The notes: a model not told the origin generated them from the sequence alone. A stretch of 64,000 nt of DNA from Paenibacillus woosongensis (GCF_009725165.1 NZ_WNZW01000002.1:62001-126000); one strand, 5' to 3'. Shown: positions 1 to 9,696, counted from the stretch's first letter. Made by a program: numbers and translations.

Positions 1-400
1 TGAAACGCCGCTTCAGGTCCTCGGGAACTTCGAACAAGTACTTTGTGCTTGCGGTTGAACCGTTAAACAGCCATCCACGCTGCCTGAATCTAGTGATGAC
101 ATCCCTGGGGCTCTCGCGCTCTTTGGCATCCTGCGTGAAACGCGATTGCTGAGCACAGGCGATCAATTCTTCCAAGCTGAACTGGCGTCTTCCGTCAAAT
201 AGCAGCCTATTCAGAAATCGCAAATCTTCCAAACTCAATTGATCAAGATGCTGCTCGATAAACTCCCTGCGCCCGACCGTCTGTAAAATCGACTGAATCA
301 GATCGTTCTTAGAGTTTCCGTTGCAATCACATTGGTAATGATCCGCTATTCTGCTAAGCTGTCCGATATCGGCAAAAGTGAGCATATCCGCCAAGTCCAT
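1..400 (-). CDS. Hypothetical protein, 3' end beyond the window
   Basis: An open frame starts at an ATG ending at 400, behind a GAGGCGG ribosome binding site, and runs without a stop off the left edge (133 codons visible). The protein begins MDLADMLTFADIGQLSRIAD and looks soluble, charged and helical. No signal peptide or membrane segment is visible and I do not recognise a family. A phosphoglycerate-mutase-like gene lies upstream on the same strand, with a terminator between them, so this gene is probably transcribed separately. The real length is unknown. Confidence 0.6.
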   Translation of the reverse strand, partial: MDLADMLTFADIGQLSRIADHYQCDCNGNSKNDLIQSILQTVGRREFIEQHLDQLSLEDLRFLNRLLFDGRRQFSLEELIACAQQSRFTQDAKERESPRDVITRFRQRGWLFNGSTASTKYLFEVPEDLKRRF

Positions 401-463
401 ATTTTACCGCCTCGCTGTTTTACTACCATTATGGGAAAATTTGCAGCTTTTATTCCGTATTCA

Positions 464-496
464 CAAAAAAAATAACCCGCGGCTATGCGGGTTATT
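464..496 (-). terminator. Intrinsic terminator of the histidine phosphatase gene
   Basis: A perfect 10-bp stem (471-480 with 487-496) and a 6-nt loop are followed on the minus strand by a run of seven T (464-470). The stem overlaps the stop codon of the phosphatase gene, a compact arrangement. Confidence 0.85.
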
Positions 497-1094
497 TCGA
501 ATCCTTCAAATTTTCTGTAAGATGCTTCGTACAATTATAAAGCAGCATGTACCAATCTTGATCCTTCTTCTCCAGAATCGTGAGCGACAAGTTGCCAATC
601 CGTTCTGTGTACTTATTATCATATAACGCAGTATATAACTGGGCCAACAATGCCCCATGTGAAATGACAAGGATGCGCTTATCCGGATAACGCTCGCCTA
701 GCTCTTCCATAAATTCGAGGGCTCGACGCCGGATGTCATCCTCCTTCTCCTGGCCCAAGTCCAGCATGTACCAATCTTTACCCCAAAGGGTCTCCCTCTC
801 CTCCGAGGTCAAGCCCTCGATTTGGCCGAATGCCCGCTCCATTAATCTGGAATCGGGGTCGTATACCGGGATTTGCAAAATTTCGGCAATGATTGCGCCT
901 GTCTCTTGAGCGCGCGATAATCCACTCGTAATAATAAAGTCCCATGGGAGTTCACCGCTCTCGCGTTGAAGCCTCTCGGCAAGCATCAGAGCTTGTCTGC
1001 GCCCCTCGTCGTTGAGCGGGATATCGCTTTGGCCTTGGATTTTCCCCGCTGCATTCCAATCTGTTAGTCCATGACGAATTAATCCGACAATCAT
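492..1094 (-). CDS. Histidine phosphatase family protein (phosphoglycerate mutase-like)
   Basis: The 200-residue protein carries the RHG signature at residues 7-9 (LIRHGLTDWN), whose histidine is phosphorylated in this superfamily. It also has the later acidic residue in the ERAFG segment and the second catalytic histidine in VISHGALL. This is the cofactor-independent-of-substrate fold shared by phosphoglycerate mutases, alpha-ribazole phosphatases and broad phosphatases, so the substrate cannot be read from sequence. The frame extends further upstream, but the ATG ending at 1094 follows a GGAGG site at good spacing and the RHG motif then falls at the usual distance from the N terminus. It is likely cytoplasmic and monocistronic, bounded by terminators on both sides. 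Confidence 0.88.
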   Translation of the reverse strand: MIVGLIRHGLTDWNAAGKIQGQSDIPLNDEGRRQALMLAERLQRESGELPWDFIITSGLSRAQETGAIIAEILQIPVYDPDSRLMERAFGQIEGLTSEERETLWGKDWYMLDLGQEKEDDIRRRALEFMEELGERYPDKRILVISHGALLAQLYTALYDNKYTERIGNLSLTILEKKDQDWYMLLYNCTKHLTENLKDSK

Positions 1095-1166
1095 GCTGAA
1101 CCTCCGCGTAATTTGCTTCGATATTTTATTCATTTGAACAGTACTATAATATATTATTGCCTTTAA

Positions 1167-1206
1167 AAACAAGCGCTTCTTCCCGCAAATAGGTGAAGAA
1201 GCGCTT
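1167..1206 (-). terminator. Terminator after the anti-sigma gene
   Basis: A 12-bp stem (1171-1182 with 1195-1206, AAGCGCTTCTTC and its complement) is followed on the minus strand by a T-rich stretch. It closes the sigma/anti-sigma operon. Confidence 0.8.
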
Positions 1207-1220
1207 GAACTGTTATTGAA

Positions 1221-1823
1221 TTATCTCCTTGCCCGGCGTATGCCGCTGTAGGATATGAGCGCCAGCAGCATACCTGCCATCGACAGAACCATCCAATATT
1301 GCGGATAGGCAGGTCCCATTTGCATGACAAAGGGCTCTACAATCCCTCGCGAAACGTTCGACAAGTCAAATATCGGGAGCTCCGCCGAGGAGGCCATATC
1401 CTCAGTGATAACAACGGGCTTAAGCACACCTGTAGCCGGTTTGATCGAATCATTGCTCTGGCCGTATCCACCGATCAGGAATACGAGGAAGCTGCACAAG
1501 AATACTGCCAGGAAACAGGCGGACCAAATGGATACGCGCCGTCTAATCCGATTGGTAACTTTGCTATGCTCGCCGCCAGGTGCGAGCCAAGGTGATTCCG
1601 CATAGATGCGATCCATGACTTTGCGGTTCACCCGCTCCGCCTCATCTGCTGACAACTCCACTGGCAGTTCATGAATCATTTCTATACTATCCTGCCATAA
1701 GGAGTATTCAGCCGCACAGTATTCGCAGCCCAAAATATGCCATTCCAGCATTTTACGCTGGGGATCATGATCCGGCAAGTCGGAAATTAATCCGAACAGC
1801 TCTTGGGCCTCTCTACAATTCAT
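1221..1823 (-). CDS. Zinc-binding anti-sigma factor (ZAS/zf-HC2 type), membrane-anchored
   Basis: This 200-residue protein begins with a ZAS-type domain: Cys3, then His29, Cys33 and Cys36 in the H-x3-C-x2-C pattern typical of anti-sigma factors that hold ECF sigma factors. A hydrophobic segment follows at about residues 97-120, then an extracytoplasmic loop of about 55 residues, then a second hydrophobic segment near 175-193 and a basic tail, so both ends should be cytoplasmic. Its ATG overlaps the stop of the sigma gene by 4 bp (ATGA), implying translational coupling. Inference: it sequesters the upstream sigma factor and releases it on an envelope signal. The signal and any regulatory protease are not visible here. 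Confidence 0.85.
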   Translation of the reverse strand: MNCREAQELFGLISDLPDHDPQRKMLEWHILGCEYCAAEYSLWQDSIEMIHELPVELSADEAERVNRKVMDRIYAESPWLAPGGEHSKVTNRIRRRVSIWSACFLAVFLCSFLVFLIGGYGQSNDSIKPATGVLKPVVITEDMASSAELPIFDLSNVSRGIVEPFVMQMGPAYPQYWMVLSMAGMLLALISYSGIRRARR

Positions 1824-2413
1824 CTGCTTTTCATCCCTTCATACGGCTCGTAAATCTGTTCATAAAAGTAGGGTTCAAGCTGACTTTTCACGCTGCTGCG
1901 TGCACGGAATAACAGAGATTTCACTGCGCTTACGCTTTGACCCAGCACACCTGCGATCTCTTGATAATCCAGTTGGTCGTACTCGCGAAGGATAAGCGCC
2001 GACCTCTGCTTCTCCGGAAGGTTATTAATCGCTTCACGCACCAATTCAACCTTCTCGCTGCGCAATATCGCTTGCTCCGGTGCAAGTTCGTTAGGCGCCA
2101 CCGGTACAATACCGCTCTCTTCCAGCGGGACGCTGCCTGCGCGCTGCTTGCGCAGCTCACTTAGCACCGTATTTCTGGCGATCGTATACAGCCAGGTTGA
2201 GAATGATGCATCCACTTCGCGGAAGGAGTTCAGACTCCGAAATGCTTTATAGAACGTTTCCGAGCATAAATCTTCTGCGAGCAGCTCCATATGAGCGCTC
2301 TTCAACATGTGATAGATAAAGGCCAATATCTTACGCTGGTATCTCCGCATCAATTCCGAATACAGCTCCGTATTGCCTTCCTTAATTTCACGAATCATTT
2401 GGGAATCCGTCAT
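1820..2413 (-). CDS. ECF-type RNA polymerase sigma factor
   Basis: The 197-residue protein has sigma region 2 (ELYSELMRRYQRKILAF, then the AEDLCSETFYKAF core-binding and -10 recognition helix with a following STWLYTIARN) and region 4 (LPEKQRSALILREYDQLDYQEIAGVLGQ, a -35 recognition helix-turn-helix). Regions 1 and 3 are missing, as in extracytoplasmic-function sigma factors of the SigW/SigM kind. I chose the ATG ending at 2413, 11 nt after GAGGAGG; an in-frame ATG ending at 2437 has only a weak site. It is followed with a 4-bp overlap by its probable anti-sigma factor. The promoter set it controls cannot be deduced here. Confidence 0.9.
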   Translation of the reverse strand: MTDSQMIREIKEGNTELYSELMRRYQRKILAFIYHMLKSAHMELLAEDLCSETFYKAFRSLNSFREVDASFSTWLYTIARNTVLSELRKQRAGSVPLEESGIVPVAPNELAPEQAILRSEKVELVREAINNLPEKQRSALILREYDQLDYQEIAGVLGQSVSAVKSLLFRARSSVKSQLEPYFYEQIYEPYEGMKSR

Positions 2414-2437
2414 TTGAGTGCGATCCTCCTCGCCCAT

Positions 2438-2860
2438 CCATGTGCTTCTTCCCGTTCGACTCTCTCTTCATTATTACCGAACAGGATTCAAAAAGTTGCG
2501 GTCTTCAAGCCATATTTTTTTATAAACCAAATTATTGCTGAATTAGCAGGTGTTCGTACAATCCTTGAATATTATACCATAGATTCTTAATAAGAAAAAT
2601 AATGCTATGTAACCGCCAACTACATTCTAAACGAAATCAGCAGGAAAAAGGTTGCTTAAATTTGACAATTATTTAAAACGCAAAAAAAAAGGCCACTTCG
2701 TAAAGTGGCCACTGCTCAATTTAGAGCAACAGTTATTGGATAGGAGTGGAGAGAAACCATACTGTAGTTCTATTATATTGTATACGTTTTCATTCTGTCA
2801 ACACTATTTTTTAATCGCTTTCATTTACATTTGGCAAAAGGTGCAATGCACCTATGCCGC
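2438..2860 (-). promoter_or_regulatory. Intergenic region with extended -10 promoter for the sigma operon
   Basis: This 423-bp gap has no convincing gene. On the minus strand there is a TATAAT box (2571-2576) preceded by TG one base away, an extended -10 element, with only a weak -35. It would start a leader of roughly 150 nt ahead of the ECF sigma gene. The rest is AT-rich and holds the tyrA terminator described separately. Confidence 0.5.
2682..2710 (-). terminator. Terminator of the trp-hisC-tyrA operon
   Basis: An 8-bp perfect stem GGCCACTT/AAGTGGCC (2691-2710, CGTA loop) is followed on the minus strand by nine T. It lies about 150 nt beyond the tyrA stop and probably ends the long aromatic amino acid operon. 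Confidence 0.85.
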
Positions 2861-3961
2861 CTACACATACACCTTGTAATTTAAAGACTGCAAATGCTGC
2901 TTTGCCCGTTCCATTTCCGACTCTTGGCGGAAGGATAAGCGCATGACCCCAGGGACGTCCTCCCGGCTCTCGATAATCTGCATGTTGCTCAGGTTAATAT
3001 GCTGGTCGCCGAGCTGCGTCGCGATTTGACCGATAATTCCCGGGTGATCCGGCACATCGATATAAATATCGTACAGTGAAGTAATTGCGCCTTTACGCCG
3101 CTCTGGAAGCTCGCTGCGGAATTGGTTAGCGGTGGCGAACGCGGTCTCGATGCCCTCCCCGTCCCGCGATTCCAGTAAATGAATAAACCCATCGATTTCG
3201 CGGTTCCAGTCCTTAAGCAAAGTTAGGAGAATATCCCGGTTACTCAGTAAAATATCACGCCAAATAACCGGATCGCTTGAAGCGATTCGCGTAATATCGC
3301 GAAATCCGCCAGCGGCAAGCAATCGGTACAAGCCGTCAGCGTCCGTGTTGTTATAGGTGCGAATTTGATTGACGAGCGCTACCGCAATAATATGCGGCAG
3401 ATGGCTGATAGCCCCGACAATTTCATCATGCAGCACCGGGTCTACCCGGACAATTTGCGCTTTGGTATAGGACAACAGTTCCTCCAGCTTCCGGTAGGAA
3501 TCCTCCGGAACATCCTCTGAAGGAGTCAACACATAATACGCATTCTCGAATAACAGCGAGGAGGCAGCCTCAACGCCGGAACGCTCCGACCCGGCCATCG
3601 GATGGCCGCCAATGAAATGTACGCCCGGACGGCTTAGCATCGCCGCGCAGGCGGCTACCGAAGCTTTTGTGCTGCCGACATCCGTAATGATACATCCCTG
3701 CTTAAGCGGCAGCTCGCTGAGTTTCCGCAGATACGGCTCCAAACTGCCGACGGGTACACACAAAAAAATGAAGTCGGCGTCGCACGCCGCTTCTTCCATA
3801 GATAAAGTCACGGCGTCAACGACGCCGCGATCCATAATTCTTTGTTGGGATTCGGGACGATGGCTGTGCCCAATGACGGTTAAGCCGGGCTTGCCTCTCA
3901 GGCAAAGCGCCAGCGAACCGCCAATCAATCCTACTCCGAATATTGCTACTTTAATTGGCAT
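2861..3961 (-). CDS. tyrA: Prephenate dehydrogenase
   Basis: The 366-residue enzyme oxidatively decarboxylates prephenate to 4-hydroxyphenylpyruvate for tyrosine synthesis. An NAD-binding GVGLIGG motif lies at residues 9-15 and a helical dimerisation domain carries the IGGHPMAGSERSG substrate-binding stretch. A C-terminal ACT domain (about residues 293-366, starting SLYDIYIDVPDHPGIIGQIA) is expected to bind tyrosine for feedback control. It is the last gene of trpEDCFBA-hisC-tyrA, as in Bacillus. In B. subtilis aroE follows; here a terminator and a sigma operon follow instead. Confidence 0.95.
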   Translation of the reverse strand: MPIKVAIFGVGLIGGSLALCLRGKPGLTVIGHSHRPESQQRIMDRGVVDAVTLSMEEAACDADFIFLCVPVGSLEPYLRKLSELPLKQGCIITDVGSTKASVAACAAMLSRPGVHFIGGHPMAGSERSGVEAASSLLFENAYYVLTPSEDVPEDSYRKLEELLSYTKAQIVRVDPVLHDEIVGAISHLPHIIAVALVNQIRTYNNTDADGLYRLLAAGGFRDITRIASSDPVIWRDILLSNRDILLTLLKDWNREIDGFIHLLESRDGEGIETAFATANQFRSELPERRKGAITSLYDIYIDVPDHPGIIGQIATQLGDQHINLSNMQIIESREDVPGVMRLSFRQESEMERAKQHLQSLNYKVYV

Positions 3962-4013
3962 GAATTCTCACTCGATTTCTACGATTTGGATTTAAGACGC
4001 GCTCCTACAGGAA

Positions 4014-5111
4014 CTATACCTGTACCTGGTCTTTCTCTAGGACCTGCTCCAGAGCGGCGATAAACTTCACGTTCTGCTCTTTGGTTCCTACGGTCACGCG
4101 AATGTAGTCCGGATACTTGCCGAAGCCGGAACGAATAATAATGCCCAGCTTCATCAATTCCTGAAACACTTCCCCTCCCGGCCGTTTGACCTGAACCAGC
4201 ATGAAATTGCCATGGGCCGGAAAATAGGCCAATCCAAGCCGCTCAAACTCCGCGCTCAAATAACGGACCCCTTCAGCATTTTTTTCCCGGCATTCCTTCA
4301 CAAAATCAAGATCTGCAATAGAGGCCTTGGCAGCTGCTTGACCAAAGCGGGACGTATTGAACGGCTCGCGAACGCGGTTGATCAGCTGAATCACCTCCGG
4401 CTGTCCAACGCCGTAGCCGATCCGCAAAGATGCGAGGCCGTAGATTTTGGAGAAAGTCCGCAGGACGATCACATTAGAATATTTGCCAAGCAGGCTGATT
4501 CCGTCCGTGTAGGAAGCATCGGTCACATATTCGGCATACGCCTCGTCAAGCACGACAAGAACATGGGCGGGCACCCGGTCAAGGAACGATCTGAGGGCAT
4601 CGTCCGTGACGATGGTGCCCGTCGGGTTATTCGGGTTGCAAATCCAGACAATCTTGGTCTTCTCCCCCACCTTAGCGAGCATGCCTTCAAGGTCATGCGT
4701 GCCGTCCTGCAGCGGAACTTCGATAATCGTCGCCCCTTCGATGCGTGAATTCGTGTCGTACACGGAGAAGGTCTGATCAGCCATGACCGTTTCGTCCCCT
4801 GGCAGCAGGAATGCACGGCAGATCAAGGCGATGACTTCATCGGAACCGCAGCCGAAAATGATCTGCTCCCTGCTGACCCCAAGATGCTGTGCAAGCACCT
4901 CGGTCAATTCCGCAGAGCTGCCGTCAGGGTACTGGGTAATATTAGCCAGTTCTGCTTCAATCGCCGCGCGAACGCGTGGAGAGCAGCCATATGGATTTTC
5001 ATTGGAGGCCAGTTTAATAACTTCCTCCAGGCCTAGTTCCTTCTTCACTTCCTCAGCAGGCTTGCCTGGCTGGTACACAGGAAGATTAACTATTCGGGAT
5101 TTGGGCAGCAT
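4014..5111 (-). CDS. hisC: Histidinol-phosphate aminotransferase
   Basis: This 365-residue PLP enzyme of fold type I transaminates histidinol phosphate/imidazole acetol phosphate. In Bacillus the same enzyme also acts on aromatic keto acids, which explains its place between trpA and tyrA. Visible features are ASNENPYGCSP near the N terminus, the NNPTGT motif, the LDEAYAEY aspartate that contacts the PLP pyridine, and the FSKIYGLASLRIGYG segment with the Schiff-base lysine. The ATG ending at 5111 sits 8 nt after GGAGG; an upstream TTG overlaps that site and is unlikely to be used. Confidence 0.95.
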   Translation of the reverse strand: MLPKSRIVNLPVYQPGKPAEEVKKELGLEEVIKLASNENPYGCSPRVRAAIEAELANITQYPDGSSAELTEVLAQHLGVSREQIIFGCGSDEVIALICRAFLLPGDETVMADQTFSVYDTNSRIEGATIIEVPLQDGTHDLEGMLAKVGEKTKIVWICNPNNPTGTIVTDDALRSFLDRVPAHVLVVLDEAYAEYVTDASYTDGISLLGKYSNVIVLRTFSKIYGLASLRIGYGVGQPEVIQLINRVREPFNTSRFGQAAAKASIADLDFVKECREKNAEGVRYLSAEFERLGLAYFPAHGNFMLVQVKRPGGEVFQELMKLGIIIRSGFGKYPDYIRVTVGTKEQNVKFIAALEQVLEKDQVQV

Positions 5112-5145
5112 CAGAAGTTCCTCCTTCAATAAAAACTAATAAAAA

Positions 5146-5970
5146 CTATGATTTTAATTGTGCCACAAAGTCGCGGATTTGCAATAAGCCTTGTGATTTT
5201 GTTTCTGGATCTTGCAACAGAGGAATGGATTCCTCAATTTTACGTACGATCGCGCTGCCGATGACCACCCCATCGCAAATTTCCGAGAAGCGGCGCACCT
5301 GCTCGCTGCTTGATATGCCAAAGCCGATCGCCACAGGCAATTCCGTCTGTTCCTTGACGGAACTGATAAACTGCTCGACTCCTTCGAAGAAGGACGATCT
5401 TTCCCCCGTCACACCTACCGATGATACACAGTAAATAAAGCCGCGGGCCGAAGACATAATGCGTGCGATGCGGTCGTTGGAAGTTGGCGCAACAAGCGGC
5501 ACTAGCCGTATATTAGCCGCATCCGCAAGAGCGAGCACCTCTGCCGATTCTTCAAAAGGCAAGTCAGGGATGATCAATCCGCTGATTTCCGCCTCCTGCA
5601 GCTTGGAGAAAAAACGATCCAATCCGATCTGCAGGGCCGGATTGTAGTAAGTAAACAATACGAATGGCATCGTCACGCCGCGTTCCTTAGCCTTCCTTGC
5701 CGTATCGAGACATGTGTCAATCGTGATGTGATGTACAAGAGCCCGCTCGGAAGCGCGTTGAATGACCGGTCCGTCGGCAAGGGGATCCGAATAAGGAACG
5801 CCAAGCTCTACAATGTCAGCTCCTGCTTCCTGCAGGGCGACAAGGATGTCCACAGTCGCAGCCGGATCCGGGTCGCCAACCGTGATAAAAGGCATCAGCG
5901 CCGTTTTTCCCTCGGCCTTAAGCCGCTCAAAAGTAAGATCTAGTGCATTGGTTGCCGCTGCTGCATTCAT
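5146..5970 (-). CDS. trpA: Tryptophan synthase alpha subunit
   Basis: The 274-residue TIM-barrel subunit cleaves indole-3-glycerol phosphate to indole and glyceraldehyde 3-phosphate and channels indole to TrpB. The catalytic glutamate Glu55 ([11 protein letters not shown]) and aspartate Asp66 (LADGP) are present at the normal separation, as is the C-terminal phosphate-binding IGFGISS loop. Its ATG overlaps the trpB stop by 4 bp, consistent with coupled synthesis of the alpha2-beta2 complex. It is followed by hisC after a short gap. Confidence 0.96.
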   Translation of the reverse strand: MNAAAATNALDLTFERLKAEGKTALMPFITVGDPDPAATVDILVALQEAGADIVELGVPYSDPLADGPVIQRASERALVHHITIDTCLDTARKAKERGVTMPFVLFTYYNPALQIGLDRFFSKLQEAEISGLIIPDLPFEESAEVLALADAANIRLVPLVAPTSNDRIARIMSSARGFIYCVSSVGVTGERSSFFEGVEQFISSVKEQTELPVAIGFGISSSEQVRRFSEICDGVVIGSAIVRKIEESIPLLQDPETKSQGLLQIRDFVAQLKS

Positions 5971-7166
5971 GATTGCTTCGCTCCTTCCGTGTAAGCCATA
6001 ATCGACTCAACGTCTTTATCTCCACGCCCCGATAGACAGATGACGATAATCTCATCCTTACTCATCGATGGCGCCAGCTTCACAACCTGGGCTACAGCAT
6101 GGGCAGATTCCAGCGCGGGAATAATGCCTTCAGTCCGGCTGAGAAGCCCGAGCGCATCGAGCGCCTCAGCATCGGTAATCGGTACATACTTCGCTCGCTG
6201 GATATCCTTCAAATAAGAATGCTCCGGGCCCACGCCGGGGTAATCAAGGCCTGCCGAGATAGAATGCGCAGGCAGCACCTGTCCATGTTCATCCTGCAAG
6301 AGGTAGCTCATGGAGCCTTGGAATACCCCTCTCGTCCCCTTCGTCATCGTTGCGGCGTGATACTCGGTGTCCACTCCTCGGCCAGCCGCCTCCACGCCAA
6401 TCAATTGAACGGACGTATCCTCCACGAACGGGTAGAACATGCCGATCGCATTGCTGCCGCCGCCTACTGCTGCGACAAGCATATCCGGAAGCCGCCCTTC
6501 GGCTTCAAGGATTTGCCGGCGCGTCTCATCGCCGATAACCCGCTGAAAATTCCGTACCATCATCGGATAAGGATGCGGACCCGTAGCCGATCCGAGAATG
6601 TAGAACGTGTCCTGAACGTTAGCTACCCAGTAGCGCAGCGCTTCGTTGCAGGCATCCTTCAACGTCCGCGTACCGGACAGCACGGGCACCACCTCGGCTC
6701 CGAGCAGCTTCATGCGGAATACGTTAAGCTGCTGGCGCTTCGTATCCTCCTCACCCATGAACACCTTGCATTCCAGCCCAAGCAAAGCAGCCACCGTCGC
6801 TGTCGCTACGCCATGCTGCCCCGCCCCAGTCTCGGCGATTACCTTATTCTTACCCATCCGTTTAGCCAGCAAGGCTTGCCCGATGGCGTTATTAATTTTA
6901 TGGGCTCCGGTATGGTTCAAGTCTTCACGCTTCAAATATATTTTGGCTCCGCCCAAATGCTCTGTCAGACGCTGGGCATAATAAAGCGGAGTTTCCCTGC
7001 CTGAATACTGCTTCAGCAAATAGCGGATATCCTCGAGAAATTCGGGGTCATCCTCGTATTTCCGATAAGATTCCTCCAGTTCGATGAGCGCGTTCATTAA
7101 AGTCTCCGGCACATATCGGCCGCCAAAGGGACCAAAGCGCCCCTGTTCGTCAGGTACTTGCGTCAT
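5967..7166 (-). CDS. trpB: Tryptophan synthase beta subunit
   Basis: This 399-residue PLP-dependent subunit condenses indole with serine. The PLP lysine lies in [13 protein letters not shown], with the preceding KREDLNHTG strand. The glutamate of AETGAGQHG and the glycine-rich phosphate cup [11 protein letters not shown] are intact. Length and N terminus ([13 protein letters not shown]) match TrpB1, the form that pairs with TrpA. It overlaps trpF upstream and trpA downstream by 4 bp each, so the three genes are translationally linked. Confidence 0.97.
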   Translation of the reverse strand: MTQVPDEQGRFGPFGGRYVPETLMNALIELEESYRKYEDDPEFLEDIRYLLKQYSGRETPLYYAQRLTEHLGGAKIYLKREDLNHTGAHKINNAIGQALLAKRMGKNKVIAETGAGQHGVATATVAALLGLECKVFMGEEDTKRQQLNVFRMKLLGAEVVPVLSGTRTLKDACNEALRYWVANVQDTFYILGSATGPHPYPMMVRNFQRVIGDETRRQILEAEGRLPDMLVAAVGGGSNAIGMFYPFVEDTSVQLIGVEAAGRGVDTEYHAATMTKGTRGVFQGSMSYLLQDEHGQVLPAHSISAGLDYPGVGPEHSYLKDIQRAKYVPITDAEALDALGLLSRTEGIIPALESAHAVAQVVKLAPSMSKDEIIVICLSGRGDKDVESIMAYTEGAKQS

Positions 7167-7834
7167 TTCCCTTTCACCCTCTCCACGAATGCTATAATTT
7201 TATTTATATCTTTTACTCCGTCTGTCTCAACGCCGCTGGAAACGTCAACCCCGTCAGGGTTTAGGCAGCCGATTAGCTCCTCCACATTGCCGGGATGAAG
7301 GCCGCCCGCAGCAAGGAACTCTATTTCATGCCGGTTGGCCCAAGTCTTATATGGCTCCGCGCGCTCCCAAGCGAAGGTCTTGCCTGACCCACCGCCATAG
7401 AGCGGGTCATACGTATCCAGCAGCAAGCCGTCAATGACGCCTTCATAGCCAGCCAAAGGCTGCTCATGATGAATCGAGCCGTCATCTTTCACCGAAAGCG
7501 CCTTAAATATTTTCACCCCGAACGCCTGCTTCACTTCCCTGCAAAATTCTGGCGTCTCCGAACCGTGAAGCTGAATAATATCGAGAGGAGCCTCCGCTAA
7601 TATTCGCGAAAGCTCCGGTAAAGTCGGATTAACGAACACGCCGACGCTGGCCGGCGCCGTCCCCGTGATCCATTCCTGAAGTATGGGAATTAACTCGGCA
7701 GCCTGAGCCCCGCTGACCTGGCGCTTGCTCTTGGCGAATACAAAACCAATATAATCTATAGGTAAGTGTACCATAGATTTTAGCACTTCAACGGATTGAA
7801 GTCCACAAATTTTTACCGCAGTGCTGCTCATCAT
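7163..7834 (-). CDS. trpF: Phosphoribosylanthranilate isomerase
   Basis: The 223-residue (beta/alpha)8 enzyme performs the Amadori rearrangement of phosphoribosylanthranilate. The general-base cysteine is in VKICGLQ near the N terminus and the general-acid aspartate is in the LLLDTYDP segment, followed by the GGSGKTFAW loop. The first of two adjacent ATG codons is taken, 8 nt after GGGAG. It is a separate gene from trpC, as in Bacillus and unlike the E. coli fusion, and overlaps trpB by 4 bp. Confidence 0.96.
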   Translation of the reverse strand: MMSSTAVKICGLQSVEVLKSMVHLPIDYIGFVFAKSKRQVSGAQAAELIPILQEWITGTAPASVGVFVNPTLPELSRILAEAPLDIIQLHGSETPEFCREVKQAFGVKIFKALSVKDDGSIHHEQPLAGYEGVIDGLLLDTYDPLYGGGSGKTFAWERAEPYKTWANRHEIEFLAAGGLHPGNVEELIGCLNPDGVDVSSGVETDGVKDINKIIAFVERVKGK

Positions 7835-7862
7835 GCATAGGGCTCCCTTCTACTGGCCATAA

Positions 7863-8666
7863 TTATTGTCCAGCCCGGCATGCCGAGCCCATGACGTTGA
7901 CAACGGCCTGCTGCACGTCCTCATGGCGCATGAACGTTTCCCCGATGAGAACGCCTTTGGCGCCGCAGCCCGCCAAAAATGAAATATCCTCTGGCGTTTG
8001 AATGCCGCTCTCACTTATAAGCGTAATATCCGCAGGTACCTGCTTCGCCAAGTCAGCGGTCACCTGAAGTGTCGTCTCAAAGGTCTTCAAATTACGGTTG
8101 TTGATCCCGATCAGCTTAGCCGTATTTAGACTGAGTACGCGCTCGAGCTCAGTACGGTCATGGACTTCCACCAAGGAATCCAGGCCAAGCGAAGACGCTG
8201 CCTGCAAATAATCCCGAAGCTGGACATCGTCTAAAATGGCCGCGATCAGCAGTACCGCATCCGCCCCAAGCAGCCTGGCTTCAAAAATCTGCCGCTCATC
8301 AATAATAAAATCTTTGCGCAGCAGCGGCAGCTTGACGGCCTCGCGGATCGCCTGCAAATAATCACCGCTCCCTTGGAAGTATGTCTCGTCCGTAAGTACG
8401 GAAATGCAGTCTGCTCCGGCCGCCTCATAGCTGCGGGCAATTTCTACCGGATGAAAATCCGCACGAATCAGCCCTTTGGATGGAGAGGCCTTTTTCACTT
8501 CGGCGATCAAGCCCATCTCCCTGTTGCGTCCTTCCGCCAATGCCCGGTGAAAGCCTCGGGTCGGACCCATGTCCGCAATAAGCCGCTCCGCTTCGTTTAT
8601 TGAAAAATGCGCCGCGAGCGCGGCGACCTCCTGCCGTTTCGTTTCCACAATTTTATCAAGATACAT
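7863..8666 (-). CDS. trpC: Indole-3-glycerol phosphate synthase
   Basis: The 267-residue enzyme closes the indole ring. The catalytic lysine is in EVKKASPSKG, with the LLRKDFIID strand, INNRNLKTF and the phosphate-binding SESGI and GVLIGETFM motifs all in order. The ATG lies inside the end of trpD (11-bp overlap) with its own GGAGG site within trpD coding sequence. About 28 bp separates it from trpF. Confidence 0.96.
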   Translation of the reverse strand: MYLDKIVETKRQEVAALAAHFSINEAERLIADMGPTRGFHRALAEGRNREMGLIAEVKKASPSKGLIRADFHPVEIARSYEAAGADCISVLTDETYFQGSGDYLQAIREAVKLPLLRKDFIIDERQIFEARLLGADAVLLIAAILDDVQLRDYLQAASSLGLDSLVEVHDRTELERVLSLNTAKLIGINNRNLKTFETTLQVTADLAKQVPADITLISESGIQTPEDISFLAGCGAKGVLIGETFMRHEDVQQAVVNVMGSACRAGQ

Positions 8667-9696
8667 AGCTCAGTGCCTCCGTCGTTTTAATAAGCTCCTC
8701 CAGTTTACCATACGCTTTGCCCGAATCAATCGATTCCGCTGCGATGGCAACGCCTTCGCGAATGCTGTCTGCAAGGCCGGACACATAAATGCACGCTCCG
8801 GCATTGGCCAGCACGACATCCCGGTATGCGCCCTTCTCCCCCTGCAGCACACGGCGGATGATAGCTGCATTGACAGCCGGATCCCCGCCCATCATTTCGC
8901 TGAGCGGGTATGTTCCCAGGCCTAGATCGCTCGGATGCACATCATAAGTCGTTACGTTTCCGTTTCTTAATTCCGAGATGCGTGTCGCGGAAGAAATGCT
9001 GATTTCATCCAGGCCTTCATGGCTCGTCACGACAAGCGCACGCTTCAGCCCAAGCTCCCTTAATACTTCAGCGACAGTCTCCGTCTTCTCCCGATCATAA
9101 ATGCCCAGCACCTGGCGGTCCGCTCCCGCCGGATTCGTCAGCGGGCCAAGCATATTGAATATAGTGCGTACCCCCAATTCCTTGCGCGGGGCAGCCGCAT
9201 ATTTCATCGACGGGTGATACAGCTGGGCGAAGAGGAAGCAGATGCCGATATCGTCAAGGCAATGCTTGGCCTGATCCGCGCTAAGATGAATGTTAACCCC
9301 AAGCGCCTCCAGCACATCCGCGCTCCCGGCACGGCCCGAAGCCGATCGGTTACCGTGTTTGGCAACGCGGACGGACACCGACGAAGCCACAATGGCTGAA
9401 GTCGTCGAGATGTTGAATTTGTGTATTCCCGAACCGCCGGTACCGCACGTATCCAACAGCTGCTTCGTTTCCGTTTGCAGCCGGTTGGCGTGGCTGCGCA
9501 TCACTTCGGCAAACCCGGCGATCTCGTCAACCGTCTCTCCTTTAATCCGAAGAGCCATCAGAAGCCCTCCGATCTGGGCATGCGTCATTTCGCCGTTCAT
9601 CAGCATTTCCATGACCTCGCGGGCTTCCTCCCGCTTCAAATTCTGACCTTGTATCAAACGGTTAAGCACCGATTGCAGCATTTCCTGTCCGCTCAT
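8656..9696 (-). CDS. trpD: Anthranilate phosphoribosyltransferase
   Basis: This 346-residue enzyme transfers phosphoribose from PRPP to anthranilate. The PRPP-binding DTCGTGGSG motif, the KFNIST loop and the HGNRSASGRAGSADVLEALG anthranilate/PRPP site are intact, as is the NMLGPLTNPA stretch. It carries no amidotransferase domain, so a separate TrpG/PabA is needed for glutamine-dependent anthranilate synthesis and none is seen in this window. It has a GAGGAGG site and overlaps trpC. Confidence 0.96.
   Translation of the reverse strand: MSGQEMLQSVLNRLIQGQNLKREEAREVMEMLMNGEMTHAQIGGLLMALRIKGETVDEIAGFAEVMRSHANRLQTETKQLLDTCGTGGSGIHKFNISTTSAIVASSVSVRVAKHGNRSASGRAGSADVLEALGVNIHLSADQAKHCLDDIGICFLFAQLYHPSMKYAAAPRKELGVRTIFNMLGPLTNPAGADRQVLGIYDREKTETVAEVLRELGLKRALVVTSHEGLDEISISSATRISELRNGNVTTYDVHPSDLGLGTYPLSEMMGGDPAVNAAIIRRVLQGEKGAYRDVVLANAGACIYVSGLADSIREGVAIAAESIDSGKAYGKLEELIKTTEALSYVS

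Noticed and set aside
2652..2879. A 75-codon plus frame before tyrA
   Set aside because: It covers the operon terminator and the tyrA 3' end, and has no ribosome binding site.
6099..7004. A 301-codon open frame on plus across trpB
   Set aside because: It is antisense to trpB, whose motifs are complete. No ribosome binding site or recognisable domain is seen; the frame reflects codon bias.
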